Assembly: GCA_030142905.1 (NCBI GenBank)
Contig: JASJOG010000166.1
Location: forward strand, 248,001-312,000
Length of the DNA stretch: 64,000 nucleotides
Origin: Heliopora coerulea
Lineage: Eukaryota; Cnidaria; Anthozoa; Scleralcyonacea; Helioporidae
Reading direction: 5' to 3'
Positions 12,137 through 22,378 of this stretch are shown here, piece by piece. The notes under the pieces are model-generated. The model was not told the origin of the DNA. It searched no databases and saw only the letters and a program-made list of their open reading frames with translations. Each line of letters begins with the position of its first letter. The stretch's first letter is position 1. Made by a program: the position numbers and the translations under genes.

Positions 12137-12547
12137 CGAGTAGCTGTGAAAATATTTCTAACTCGTCAAAAACGCTTTATCTCGTTGAAATAAGACTATT
12201 AGTGAAACTAACAGTGAAAGGGTACTGCCTTCAATTGGGTAACATTGTCGGATTATTTACCTAATCTCGCAAAATTTAATAAAAATGGACTTTTCGGTTC
12301 AGAGAAATAATAAAAGCTTTAGATGATTGATTGGAGGAGTACTTCAGAAAATATGGCAATGTTTAGAATTTGAACAATTTATCCTTATTACTCTTAAATC
12401 CGTTTGTATGGTTAAAATTGGTTGAAAAGTCAAAGGTGTTTGAAACTTTCCCAAACCTTCTCATATTTTCTTTTCCACCCACACATTATAAAACAAATCG
12501 AATTTCGTCGATTCGGGAAGTAGGTTTTAAAATTTCTCAAACTCGTG

Positions 12548-12928
12548 AAAAACGCTTTATCTCGTAGAGATAAGTCGATTAGTGAAACTAACCGAGAAGA
12601 CAGTACCGGCTTCAGTGAGGTACATTAGTCGAATATTTGAGAAGTCTCTCCAATGGTTATAAAATGGTCTTCTCGGGTCAGAGAAAAGAACAAAAGCGTT
12701 AATATATTGTTTGAAGCAGTACATCAGAAAATATGGCAATGTTTAGAATTTGAACAATTAAGCCTTATACGCCTTAAATCCGTTTGTATGGTAAGAATAG
12801 GTTAAAAACTAAATAGGTTAGTGAAACTTTCCCAAAACTTCTCATAAGTTTTTATCCACCGTAACATCATTAAACAAATTGAATCTCTTCGATTCGACGA
12901 GCAGCTATGAAAATTTCTCAAAATCGTC
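12548..12928 (+). repeat. Representative E-type monomer (381 bp)
   Basis: The 5' half is A-like (accgagaagacagtaccggc). The 3' half is distinctive: gtatggtaagaataggtt, ttctcataagtttttatcc, then aatctcttcgattcgacgag and gcagctatg. It is followed by a B-type monomer that starts with the aaaatcgcttta form of the landmark. The same E-then-B pair recurs near 2110, 4390, 6290, 32385, 34790, 37045, 37800, 38555, 45740, 54080, 56090, 58495, 61510, 62265 and 63405, so E and B behave as a linked two-monomer unit of about 755 bp. Confidence 0.75.
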
Positions 12929-14440
12929 AAAATCGCTTTATCTCGTTGAAATAAGACGATTAGTGAAACTAATAGTGAAAGAGTACTGTCTTCAATTTGG
13001 TAGCTTTGACGGATGTTTACCTAATCTCTCAAATTGTTGTAAAATGGTCTTTTCGGTTCAGAGAAGAGAATAAAAGCATTAGTTGATTGATTGGAAAGTA
13101 CTTCAAAAAATATGGCTTATTTAAAATTTGAACAATTAATCTATATAACACTTAAATCCGTTTGAATTGAAGTAGTATAAGGGTATATTTTTGGGTATAT
13201 TTCACAAACCTTCTAATATGTTCTTTTCCACACACACATCATAAAACAAATCGAATTTCGCTAATTCGACGAGTCGCTATGAAAATTTTTCCAAATCTTG
13301 AAAAACGCTTTATATCGTTGAGATAATTCGATTAGTGAAACTAACAATGAAATGGTACTGCCTTCAATTGGGAAACTTTGTCGGATTGTTTACCTAATCT
13401 CGCAAATAGTTATAAAATGGTCTTTTCGGTGCAGAGAAGAGAATAAAAGCATTAGTTCATTGTTTGGAGGAGTACTTCAGAAAATATGTCAATGTTTAGA
13501 ATTGGAACAATTAATCCTTATACGACTTAAATCCGTTAGTATGGTTAAAATTGGTTAAAAAGTCAATAGGTGTTTGAAACTTTCCCAAACCTTCTCATAT
13601 GTTCTTTTCCACCAACACATCATAAAACAAATCGAATTTAGTCGATTCGGGAAATAGCTTTTAAAATTTCTCAAACTCGTGAAAAACGCTTTATCTCGTT
13701 GAGATAAGTCGATTAGTGAAACTAACCGAGAAGACAGTACTGGCTTCAGTGATGTAGCTTAGTCGAATGTTTGAGAAATCTCGCCAACGGTTATAAAATA
13801 GTCTTCTCGGTTCAGAGAAGAGAATAAAAGGGTAAAATATTGTTTCAAGCAGTACATCAGAAAATATGGCATTATTTAGAATTTCAGCGAATAAGCCTTA
13901 TACGGGTAAAATCCGTTAGTATTGTTAGAATTGGTGGAAAACTAAATAGGTGTGTGAAACTTTCCCAAAACTTCTAATATGTTCTTTTCCACCGTAACAT
14001 CTTAAAAAATTCGAATTTCGCTTATTCGACGAGTAGCTGTGAAAATTTCTCAAACTCGTCAAAAACACTTTATCTCGTACAAATACGACGATTAGTGAAA
14101 CTAATAGTGAAAGAGTACTGTCTTCAATTTGGTAGCTTTGTCGGATGTTTACCTAATCTCTCAAATTGTTGTAAAATGGTCTTTTCGGTTCAGAGATGAG
14201 AATAAAAGCATTAGTTGATTGATTGGAGGAGTACTTCAGAAAATATGGCAATGTTTAGAATTGGAACAATTAATCCTTATACCACTTAAATCCGTTAGTA
14301 TGGTTAAAATTGGTTGAAAAGTCAATAGGTGTTTGAAACTTTCCCAAACCTTCTCATATGTTCTTTTCCACCCACACATCATAAAACAAATCGAATTTCG
14401 TCGATTCGGGGAGTAGCTTTTAAAATTTTTCAAACTCGTG

Positions 14441-15572
14441 AAAAACGCTTTATCTCGTAGAGATAAGTCGATTAGTGAAACTAACCGAGAATACAGTACT
14501 GGCTTCAGTGAGGTAGCATAGTCGAATGTTTGAGAAGTCTCTCCAATGGTTATAAAATGGTCTTTTCGGGAACAGAGAAAAGGATAAAAGCGTTAATATA
14601 TTGTTTGAAGCAGTACATCAGAAAATATGGCAATGTTTAGAATTTGGACAAATAAGCCTTATACGCCTAAAATCCGTTAGTATTGTTAGAATTGGTGGAA
14701 AACTAAATAGGTGTGTGAAACTTTCCCAAACCTTCTAATATGTTCTTTTCCACCGTAACATTATAAAAATTTGAATTTCGCTTATTCGAAGAGTGGCTAT
14801 GAAAATTCCTCAAACTCGTCAAAAACGCTTTACCTCGTTGAAATAAGACGATTAGGGAAATAATAGTGAAAGAGTACTGTCTTCAATTTGGTAGCTTTGA
14901 CGGATGTTTACCTAATCTCGCAAATTGTTGTAAAATGGTCTTTTCGGTTCAGAGAAGAGAATAAAAGCGTTAGTTGAATGATTGGAGGAGTACTTCAAAA
15001 AATATGGCTTATTTAAAATTTGAACAATTAATCTATATAACACTTAAATCCGTTTATATTGAAGTGGTATAAGGGTATATTTTTGGGTATATTTCACAAA
15101 CATTCTAATATGTTCTTTTCCTCCCACACATCATAAAAAATTCGAATTTCGCTAATTCGACGAGTCGCTGTGAAAATTTTTCAAAATCTTGAAAAACGCT
15201 TTATCTCGTTGAAGTAAGTCCATTAGTAAAACTAACAGTGAAATATTACTGCCTTCAATTGGGAAACTTTGTCGGATTGTTCACCTAATCTCGCAAATAG
15301 TTATAAAATGGTCTTTTCGGTGCAGAGAAGAGAATAAAAGCATTAGTTGATTGATTGGAGGAGTACTTCAGAAAATATGGCAATGCTTAGAATTGGAAGA
15401 ATTAATCCATATACGACTTAAATCCGTTAGTATGGTTAAAATTGGTTGAAAAGTCAATAGGTGTTTGAAACATTCCCAAACCTTCTCATATGTTCTTTTC
15501 CACCCACACATCATAAAACAAATCGAAATTCGTCGATTCTGGGAGTAGCTTTTAAAATTTCTCAAACTCGTG
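14441..15572 (+). repeat. Trimer HOR (A-B-C), isolated copy
   Basis: A single 1132 bp A-B-C unit at the right end of block alpha. Its C monomer, starting at 15192, is the variant called C' here (cgttgaagtaag, aaatattactgcc, gattgttcaccta). A three-monomer A cluster follows. The A copy contains cgggaacagagaaaagg where the other units have cgggtcagagaaaagg. Confidence 0.88.
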
Positions 15573-16710
15573 AAAAACGCTTTATCTCGTTGAGATAAGT
15601 CGATTAGTGAAACTAACCGAGAATACAGTAATGGCTTCATTGAGGTACTTAGTCGAATGTTTGAAATGTCTATCGAATGGTTATAAAATGTTCTTCTCGG
15701 TTCAGAGAAGAGAATAAAAGCGTTAATATATTGTTTGAAGCAGTACATTAGAAAATATGGCATTGTTTAGAATTTGAGCAAATAAGCCTTATACGCCTAA
15801 AATCCGTAATTATGGTTAGAATTGGTGGAAAACTAAATAGGTTTGTGCAACTTTCCCAAACCTTCTCATATGTTCTTTTCCACCCACACATCATAAAACA
15901 AATCGAATTTCGTCGATCGGGGAGTAGCTTTTAAAATTTCTCAAACTCGTGAAAAACGCTTTATCTCGTTGAGATAAGTTGATTAATGAAACTAACCGAG
16001 AAGACAGTACTGGCTTCAGTGAGGTAGCTTAGTCGAATGTTTGAGAAGTCTCGCCAACGGTTATAAAATAGTCTTCTCGGGTCAGAGAAGAGAATAAAAG
16101 CGTTAATATATTGTTTGACGCTGTACATCAGAAAATATGGCATTATTTAGAATTTGAGCGATTAAGCCTTATACGGGTAAAATCCGTTAGTATGGTTAGA
16201 ATTGGTGGAAAACTAAATAGGTGTGTGCAACTTTCCCAAACCTTCTCATATGTTCTTTTCCACCCACACATCATAAAACAAATCGAATTTCGTCGATCGG
16301 GGAGTAGCTTTTAAAATTTCTCAAACTCGTGAAAAACGCTTTATCTCGTTGAGATAAGTCGATTAGTGAAACTAACCGAGAAGACAGTACTGGCTTAAGT
16401 AAGGTAGCTTAGTCGAATGTTTGAGAAGTCTCGCCAACGGTTATAAAATAGTCTTCTCGGGTCAGGGAAGAGAATAAAAGCGTTAATATATTGTTTGAAG
16501 CAGTACATCAGAAAATATGGCATTATTTAGAATTTGAGCGAATAAGCCTAATACGGGTAAAATCCGTTAGTATGGTTAGAATTGGTGTAAACTAAATAGG
16601 TGTGTGAAACTTTCCCAAAACTTCTAATATGTTCTTTTCCACCGTAACATCTTAAAAAATTCGAATTTCGCTTAATCGACGAGTAGCTGTGAAAATTTCT
16701 CAAACTCGTC
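15573..16710 (+). repeat. A-type cluster A', A'', A'''
   Basis: Monomers start at 15573, 15952 and 16332. A' is marked by gaatacagtaatggcttcat and gaaatgtctatcgaatgg. A'' and A''' carry tctcgccaacggttataaaa and lost a base in cgtcgatcgggg. A very similar run, A' to A''', lies at 20486-21624 at an offset of 4914 bp, and the correspondence extends left to about 15000 and right to about 16860. Confidence 0.85.
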
Positions 16711-17090
16711 AAAAACACTTTATCTCGTACAAATAAGACGATTAGTGAAACTAATAGTGAATGAGTACTGTCTTCAATTTGGTAGCTTTGTCGGATGTTT
16801 ACCTAATCTCTCAAATTGTTGTAAAATGGTCTTTTCGGTTCAAAGATGAGAATAAAAGCATTAGTTGATTGATTGGAGGAGTACTTCAGAAAATATGGCA
16901 ATATTTAGAATTGGAACAATTATTCCTTATACCTCTTAAATCCGTTAGTATGGTTAAAATTGGTTGAAAAGTCAATAGGTGTTTGAAACTTTCCCAAACC
17001 TTCTCATATGTTCTTTTCCACCAACACATCATAAAACAAATCGAATTTCGTCGATTCGGGGAGTAGCTTTTAAAATTTCTCAAACTCGTG
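16711..17090 (+). repeat. Hybrid monomer, B 5' half with C-like 3' half
   Basis: It begins as a B monomer (aaaaacactttatctcgtac, aatagtgaatgagtactg). After gattgattggaggagtacttc it switches from the B continuation (aaaaaatatggcttattt) to the C-like one (agaaaatatggcaatatttag) and ends with the gattcgggg tail. The switch lies in a stretch shared by both parents, as expected for homologous exchange inside the array. Comparable hybrids are at 26535-26915 and 50859-51239. Confidence 0.75.
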
Positions 17091-17469
17091 AAAAACGCTT
17101 TATCTCGTAGAGATAAGTCGATTAGTGAAACTAACCGAGAAGACAGTACTGGCTTCAGTGAGGTAGCTTAGTCGAATGTTTGAGAAGTCTCTCCAATGGT
17201 TATAAAATGGTCTTTTCGGGTCAGAGAAAAGGATAAAAGCGTTAATATATTGTTTGAAGCAGTACATCAGAAAATATGGCAATGTTTAGAATTTGAGCAA
17301 ATAAGCCTTATACGCCTAAAATCCGTTAGTATTGTTAGAATTGGTGGAAAACTAAATAGGTGTGTGAAACTTTCCCAAACCTTCTAATATGTTCTTTTCC
17401 ACCGTAACATTATAAAAATTTGAATTTCGCTTATTCGAAGAGTGGCTATGAAAATTTCTCAAACTCGTC
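17091..17469 (+). repeat. HOR monomer A (379 bp, reference copy)
   Basis: Diagnostic strings are ctcgtagagataagtcg, accgagaagacagtactgg, cttttcgggtcagagaaaag, gtattgttagaattggtgg, ccaccgtaacattataaaaa and gaagagtggctatg. D1 and D2 are perfect. Thirteen CpG dinucleotides can be counted in 379 bases. Confidence 0.88.
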
Positions 17470-17841
17470 AAAAACGCTTTACCTCGTTGAAATAAGACGA
17501 TTAGGGAAATAATAGTGAAAGAGTACTGTCTTCAATTTGGTAGCTTTGACGGATGTTTACCTAATCTCGCAAATTGTTGTAAAATGGTCTTTTCGGTTCA
17601 GACAAGAGAATAAAAGCATTAGTTGATTGATTGGAGGAGTACTTCAAAAAATATGGCTTATTTAAAATTTGAACAATTAATCTATATAACACTTAAATCC
17701 GTTTCTATTGAAGTAGTATAAGGGTATATTTTTGGGTATATTTCACAAACATTCTAATATGTTATTTTCCACCCACACATCATAAAACAAATCGAATTTC
17801 GCTAATTCGACGAGTCGCTATGAAAATTTTTCCAAATCTTG
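17470..17841 (+). repeat. HOR monomer B (372 bp, reference copy)
   Basis: Diagnostic strings are ctttacctcgttgaaataag, gattagggaaataatagtg, agagtactgtcttcaatttg, ggcttatttaaaatttg, atctatataacacttaaatc, ggtatatttttgggtatatt and gagtcgctatgaaaattttt. It is the shortest of the three and the one in which dyads D1 and D2 are degraded. Confidence 0.88.
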
Positions 17842-18222
17842 AAAAACGCTTTATATCGTTGAGATAATTCGATTAGTGAAACTAACAGTGAAATGGTACT
17901 GCCTTCAATTGGGAAACTATGACGGATTGTTTACCTAATCTCGCAAATAGTTATAAAATGGTCTTTTCGGTGCAGAGAAGAGAATAAAAGCATTAGTTCA
18001 TTGTTTGGAGGAGTACTTCAGAAAATATGGCAATGTTTAGAATTGGAACAATTAATTCTAATACCTCTTAAATCCGTTAGTATGGTTAAAATTGGTTGAA
18101 AAGTCAATAGATGTGTGAAACTTTCCCAAACCTTCTCATATGTTCTTTTCCACCCACACATCATAAAACAAATCGAATTTCGTCGATTCGGGGAGTAGCT
18201 TTTAAAATTTCTCAAACTCGTG
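17842..18222 (+). repeat. HOR monomer C (381 bp, reference copy)
   Basis: Diagnostic strings are ttatatcgttgagataattc, aacagtgaaatggtactgcc, gggaaactatgacggattg, cttttcggtgcagagaagag, cattagttcattgtttgg, ggttgaaaagtcaatagatg and cgtcgattcggggagtagc. It closes the 1132 bp unit, and the next A starts at 18223. Confidence 0.88.
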
Positions 18223-20485
18223 AAAAACGCTTTATCTCGTTGAGATAAGTCGATTAGTGAAACTAACCGAGAATACAGTACTGGCTTCAGTGAGGTAGCT
18301 TAGTCGAATGTTTGAGAAGTCTCTCCAATGGTTATAAAATGGTCTTTTCGGGTCAGAGAAAAGGATAAAAGCGTTAATATATTGTTTGAAGCAGTACATC
18401 AGAAAATATGGCAATGTTTAGAATTTGAGCAAATAAGCCTTATACGCCTAAAATCCGTTAGTATTGTTAGAATTGGTGGAAAACTAAATAGGTGTGTGAA
18501 ACTTTCCCAAACCTTCTAATTTGTTCTTTTCCACCGTAACATTATAAAAATTTGAATTTCGCTTATTCGAAGAGTGGCTATGAAAATTTCTCAAACTCGT
18601 CAAAAACGCTTTACCTCGTTGAAATAAGACGATTAGGGAAATAATAGTGAAAGAGTACTGTCTTCAATTTGGTAGCTTTGACGGATGTTTACCTAATCTC
18701 GCAAATTGTTGTAAAATGGTCTTTTCGGTTCAGAGAAGAGAATAAAAGCATTAGTTGATTGATTGGAGGAGTACTTCAAAAAATATGGCTTATTTAAAAT
18801 TTGAACAATTAATCTATATAACACTTAAATCCGTTTCTATTGAAGTAGTATAAGGGTATATTTTTGGGTATATTTCACAAACATTCTAATATGTTATTTT
18901 CCACCCACACATCATAAAACAAATCGAATTTCGCTAATTCGACGAGTCGCTATGAAAATTTTTCCAAATCTTGAAAAACGCTTTATATCGTTGAGATAAT
19001 TCGATTAGTGAAACTAACAGTGAAATGGTACTGCCTTCAATTGGGAAACTATGACGGATTGTTTACCTAATCTCGCAAATAGTTATAAAATGGTCTTTTC
19101 GGTGCAGAGAAGAGAATAAAAGCATTAGTTCATTGTTTGGAGGAGTACTTCAGAAAATATGGCAATGTTTAGAATTGGAACAATTAATTCTAATACCTCT
19201 TAAATCCGTTAGTATGGTTAAAATTGGTTGAAAAGTCAATAGATGTGTGAAACTTTCCCAAACCTTCTCATATGTTCTTTTCCACCCACACATCATAAAA
19301 CAAATCGAATTTCGTCGATTCGGGGAGTAGCTTTTAAAATTTCTCAAACTCGTGAAAAACGCTTTATCTCGTAGAGATAAGTCGATTAGTGAAACTAACC
19401 GAGAATACAGTACTGGCTTCAGTGAGGTAGCTTTGTCGAATGTTTGAGAAGTCTCTCCAATGGTTATAAAATGGTCTTTTCGGGTCAGAGAAAAGGATAA
19501 AAGCGTTAATATATTGTTTGAAGCAGTACATCAGAAAATATGGCAATGTTTAGAATTTGAGCAAATAAGCCTTATACGCCTAAAATCCGTTAGTATTGTT
19601 AGAATTGGTGGAAAACTAAATAGATGTGTGAAACTTTCCCAAACCTTCTAATATGTTCTTTTCCACCGTAACATTATAAAAATTTGAATTTCGCTTATTC
19701 GAAGAGTGGCTATGAAAATTTCTCAAACTCGTCAAAAACGCTTTACCTCGTTGAAATAAGACGATTAGGGAAATAATAGTGAAAGAGTACTGTCTTCAAT
19801 ATGGTAGCTTTGACGGATGTTTACCTAATCTCGCAAATTGTTGTAAAATGGTCTTTTCGGTTCAGAGAAGAGAATAAAAGCATTAGTTGAATGATTGGAG
19901 GAGTACTTCAAAAAATATGGCTTATTTAAAATTTGAACAATTAATCTATATAACACTTAAATCCGTTTATATTGAAGTGGTATAAGGGTATATTTTTGGG
20001 TATATTTCACAAACCTTCTAATATGTTCTTTTCCTCCCACACATCATAAAAAATTCGAATTTCGCTAATTCGACGAGTCGCTGTGTAAATTTTTCAAAAT
20101 CTTGAAAAACGCTTTATCTCGTTGAAGTAAGTCGATTAGTGAAACTAACAGTGAAATATTACTGCCTTCAATTGGGAAACTTTGTCGGATTGTTCACCTA
20201 ATCTCGCAAATAGTTATAAAATGGTCTTTTTGGTTCAGAGAAGAGAATAAAAGCATTAGTTGATTGATTGGAGGAGTACTTCAGAAAATATGGCAATGTT
20301 TAGAATTGGAACAATTAATCCTTAAACGACTTAAATCCGTTAGTATGGTTAAAATTGGTTGAAAAGTCAATAGGTGTTTGAAACTTTCCCAAACCTTCTC
20401 ATATGTTCTTTTCCACCCACACATCATAAAACAAATCGAATTTCGTCGATTCGGGGAGTAGCTTTTAAAATTTCTCAAACTCGTG

Positions 20486-21624
20486 AAAAACGCTTTATCT
20501 CGTTGAGATAAGTCGATTAGTGAAACTAACCGAGAATACAGTAATGGCTTCATTGAGGTAGCTTAGTCGAATGTTTGAAATGTCTATCGAATGGTTATAA
20601 AATGTTCTTCTCGGTTCAGAGAAGAGAATAAAAGCGTTAATATATTGTTTGAAGCAGTACATTAGAAAATATGGCATTGTTTAGTATTTGAGCAAATAAG
20701 CCTTATACGCCTAAAATCCGTAATTATGGTTAGAATTGGTGGAAAACTAAATAGGTTTGTGCAACTTTCCCAAACCTTCTCATATGTTCTTTTCCACCCA
20801 CACATCATAAAACAAATCGAATTTCGTCGATCGGGGAGTAGCTTTTAAAATTTCTCAAACTCGTGAAAAACGCTTTATCTCGTTGAGATAAGTTGATTAA
20901 TGAAACTAACCGAGAAGATAGTACTGGCTTCAGTGAGGTAGCTTAGTCGAATGTTTGAGAAGTCTCGCCAACGGTTATAAAATAGTCTTCTCGGGTCAGA
21001 GAAGAGAATAAAAGCGTTAATATATTGTTTGAAGCTGTACATCAGAAAATATGGCATATTTAGAATTTGAGCGATTAAGCCTTATACGGGTAAAATCCGT
21101 TAGTATGGTTAGAATTGGTGGAAAACTAAATAGGTGTGTGCAACTTTCCCAAACCTTCTCATATGTTCTTTTCCACCCACACATCATAAAACAAATCGAA
21201 TTTCGTCGATCGGGGAGTAGCTTTTAAAATTTCTCAAACTCGTGAAAAACGCTTTATCTCGTTGAGATAAGTCGATTAGTGAAACTAACCGAGAAGACAG
21301 TACTGGCTTCAGTAAGGTAGTTTAGTCGAATGTTTGAGAAGTCTCGCCAACGGTTATAAAATAGTCTTCTCGGGTCAGAGAAGAGAATAAAAGCGTTAAT
21401 ATATTGTTTGAAGCAGTACATCAGAAAATATGGCATTATTTAGAATTTGAGCGAATAAGCCTTATACGGGTAAAATCCGTTAGTATGGTTAGAATTGGTG
21501 GAAAACTAAATAGGTGTGTGAAACTTTCCCAAAACTTCTAATATGTTCTTTTCCACCGTAACATCTTAAAAAATTCGAATTTCGCTTAATCGACGAGTAG
21601 CTGTGAAAATTTCTCAAACTCGTC
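20486..21624 (+). repeat. A-type cluster A', A'', A''' (second)
   Basis: Monomers start at 20486, 20866 and 21245. They share the private variants of the cluster at 15573-16710: taatggcttcattgagg in A', gataagttgattaatg in A'', and cttcagtaaggtag or close to it in A'''. The cluster separates two runs of trimer units. Confidence 0.87.
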
Positions 21625-22378
21625 AAAAACACTTTATCTCGTACAAATAAGACGATTAGTGAAACTAATAGTGAATGAGTACTGTCTTCAATTTGGTAGC
21701 TTTGTCGGATGTTTACCTAATCTCTCAAATTGTTGTAAAATGGTCTTTTCGGTTCAGAGAAGAGAATAAAAGCATTAGTTGATTGATTGGAGGAGTACTT
21801 CAAAAAATATGGCTTATTTAAAATTTGAACAATTAATCTATATAACACTTAAATCCGTTTCTATTGAAGTAGTATAAGGGTATATTTTTGGGTATATTTC
21901 ACAAACATTCTAATATGTTATTTTCCACCCACACATCATAAAACAAATCGAATTTCGCTAATTCGACGAGTCGCTATGAAAATTTTTCCAAATCTTGAAA
22001 AACGCTTTATATCGTTGAGATAATTCGATTAGTGAAACTAACAGTGAAATGGTACTGCCTTCAATTGGGAAACTATGACGGATTGTTTACCTAATCTCGC
22101 AAATAGTTATAAAATGGTCTTTTCGGTGCAGAGAAGAGAATAAAAGCATTAGTTCATTGTTTGGAGGAGTACTTCAGAAAATATGGCAATGTTTAGAATT
22201 GGAACAATTAATTCTAATACCTCTTAAATCCGTTAGTATGGTTAAAATTGGTTGAAAAGTCAATAGATGTGTGAAACTTTCCCAAACCTTCTCATATGTT
22301 CTTTTCCACCCACACATCATAAAACAAATCGAATTTCGTCGATTCGGGAAATAGCTTTTAAAATTTCTCAAACTCGTT
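21625..22378 (+). repeat. Partial HOR unit, B and C only
   Basis: A B monomer (21625-21997) and a C monomer (21998-22378) follow A''' directly, so A''' takes the place of the trimer's A. The B copy begins with the aaaaacactttatctcgtac form seen at 16711 and continues with the standard trimer B 3' half, so it is itself a join of the two. Confidence 0.83.

Larger units (their letters stand above)
7255..14960 (+). repeat. Block alpha, copy 1 (~7.7 kb)
   Basis: This run of about 20 mixed monomers is found again at 39899-47975 in the same order and with the same private variants, for example tggcaatttttagaatttg, the monomer with gacgagcaatgaaac, and the shortened aagagaaataataaaagc replacement of the usual gaagagaataaaagc. 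The offset is 32644 bp at the left end and 33014-33015 bp from about 8900 onward; the step of 370 bp is one extra monomer in copy 2. Left of 7255 and right of about 14960 the two regions no longer correspond. The right end lies inside a trimer HOR unit. Confidence 0.88.
17091..20485 (+). repeat. Three consecutive trimer HOR units
   Basis: Units start at 17091, 18223 and 19355. The first two are 1132 bp and the third is 1131 bp. They differ from each other at only scattered positions, far less than A, B and C differ among themselves, which is the usual mark of a recently amplified higher-order repeat. The last unit ends in a C' monomer at 20105 (cgttgaagtaagtcg) and is followed directly by A'. 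Confidence 0.92.
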
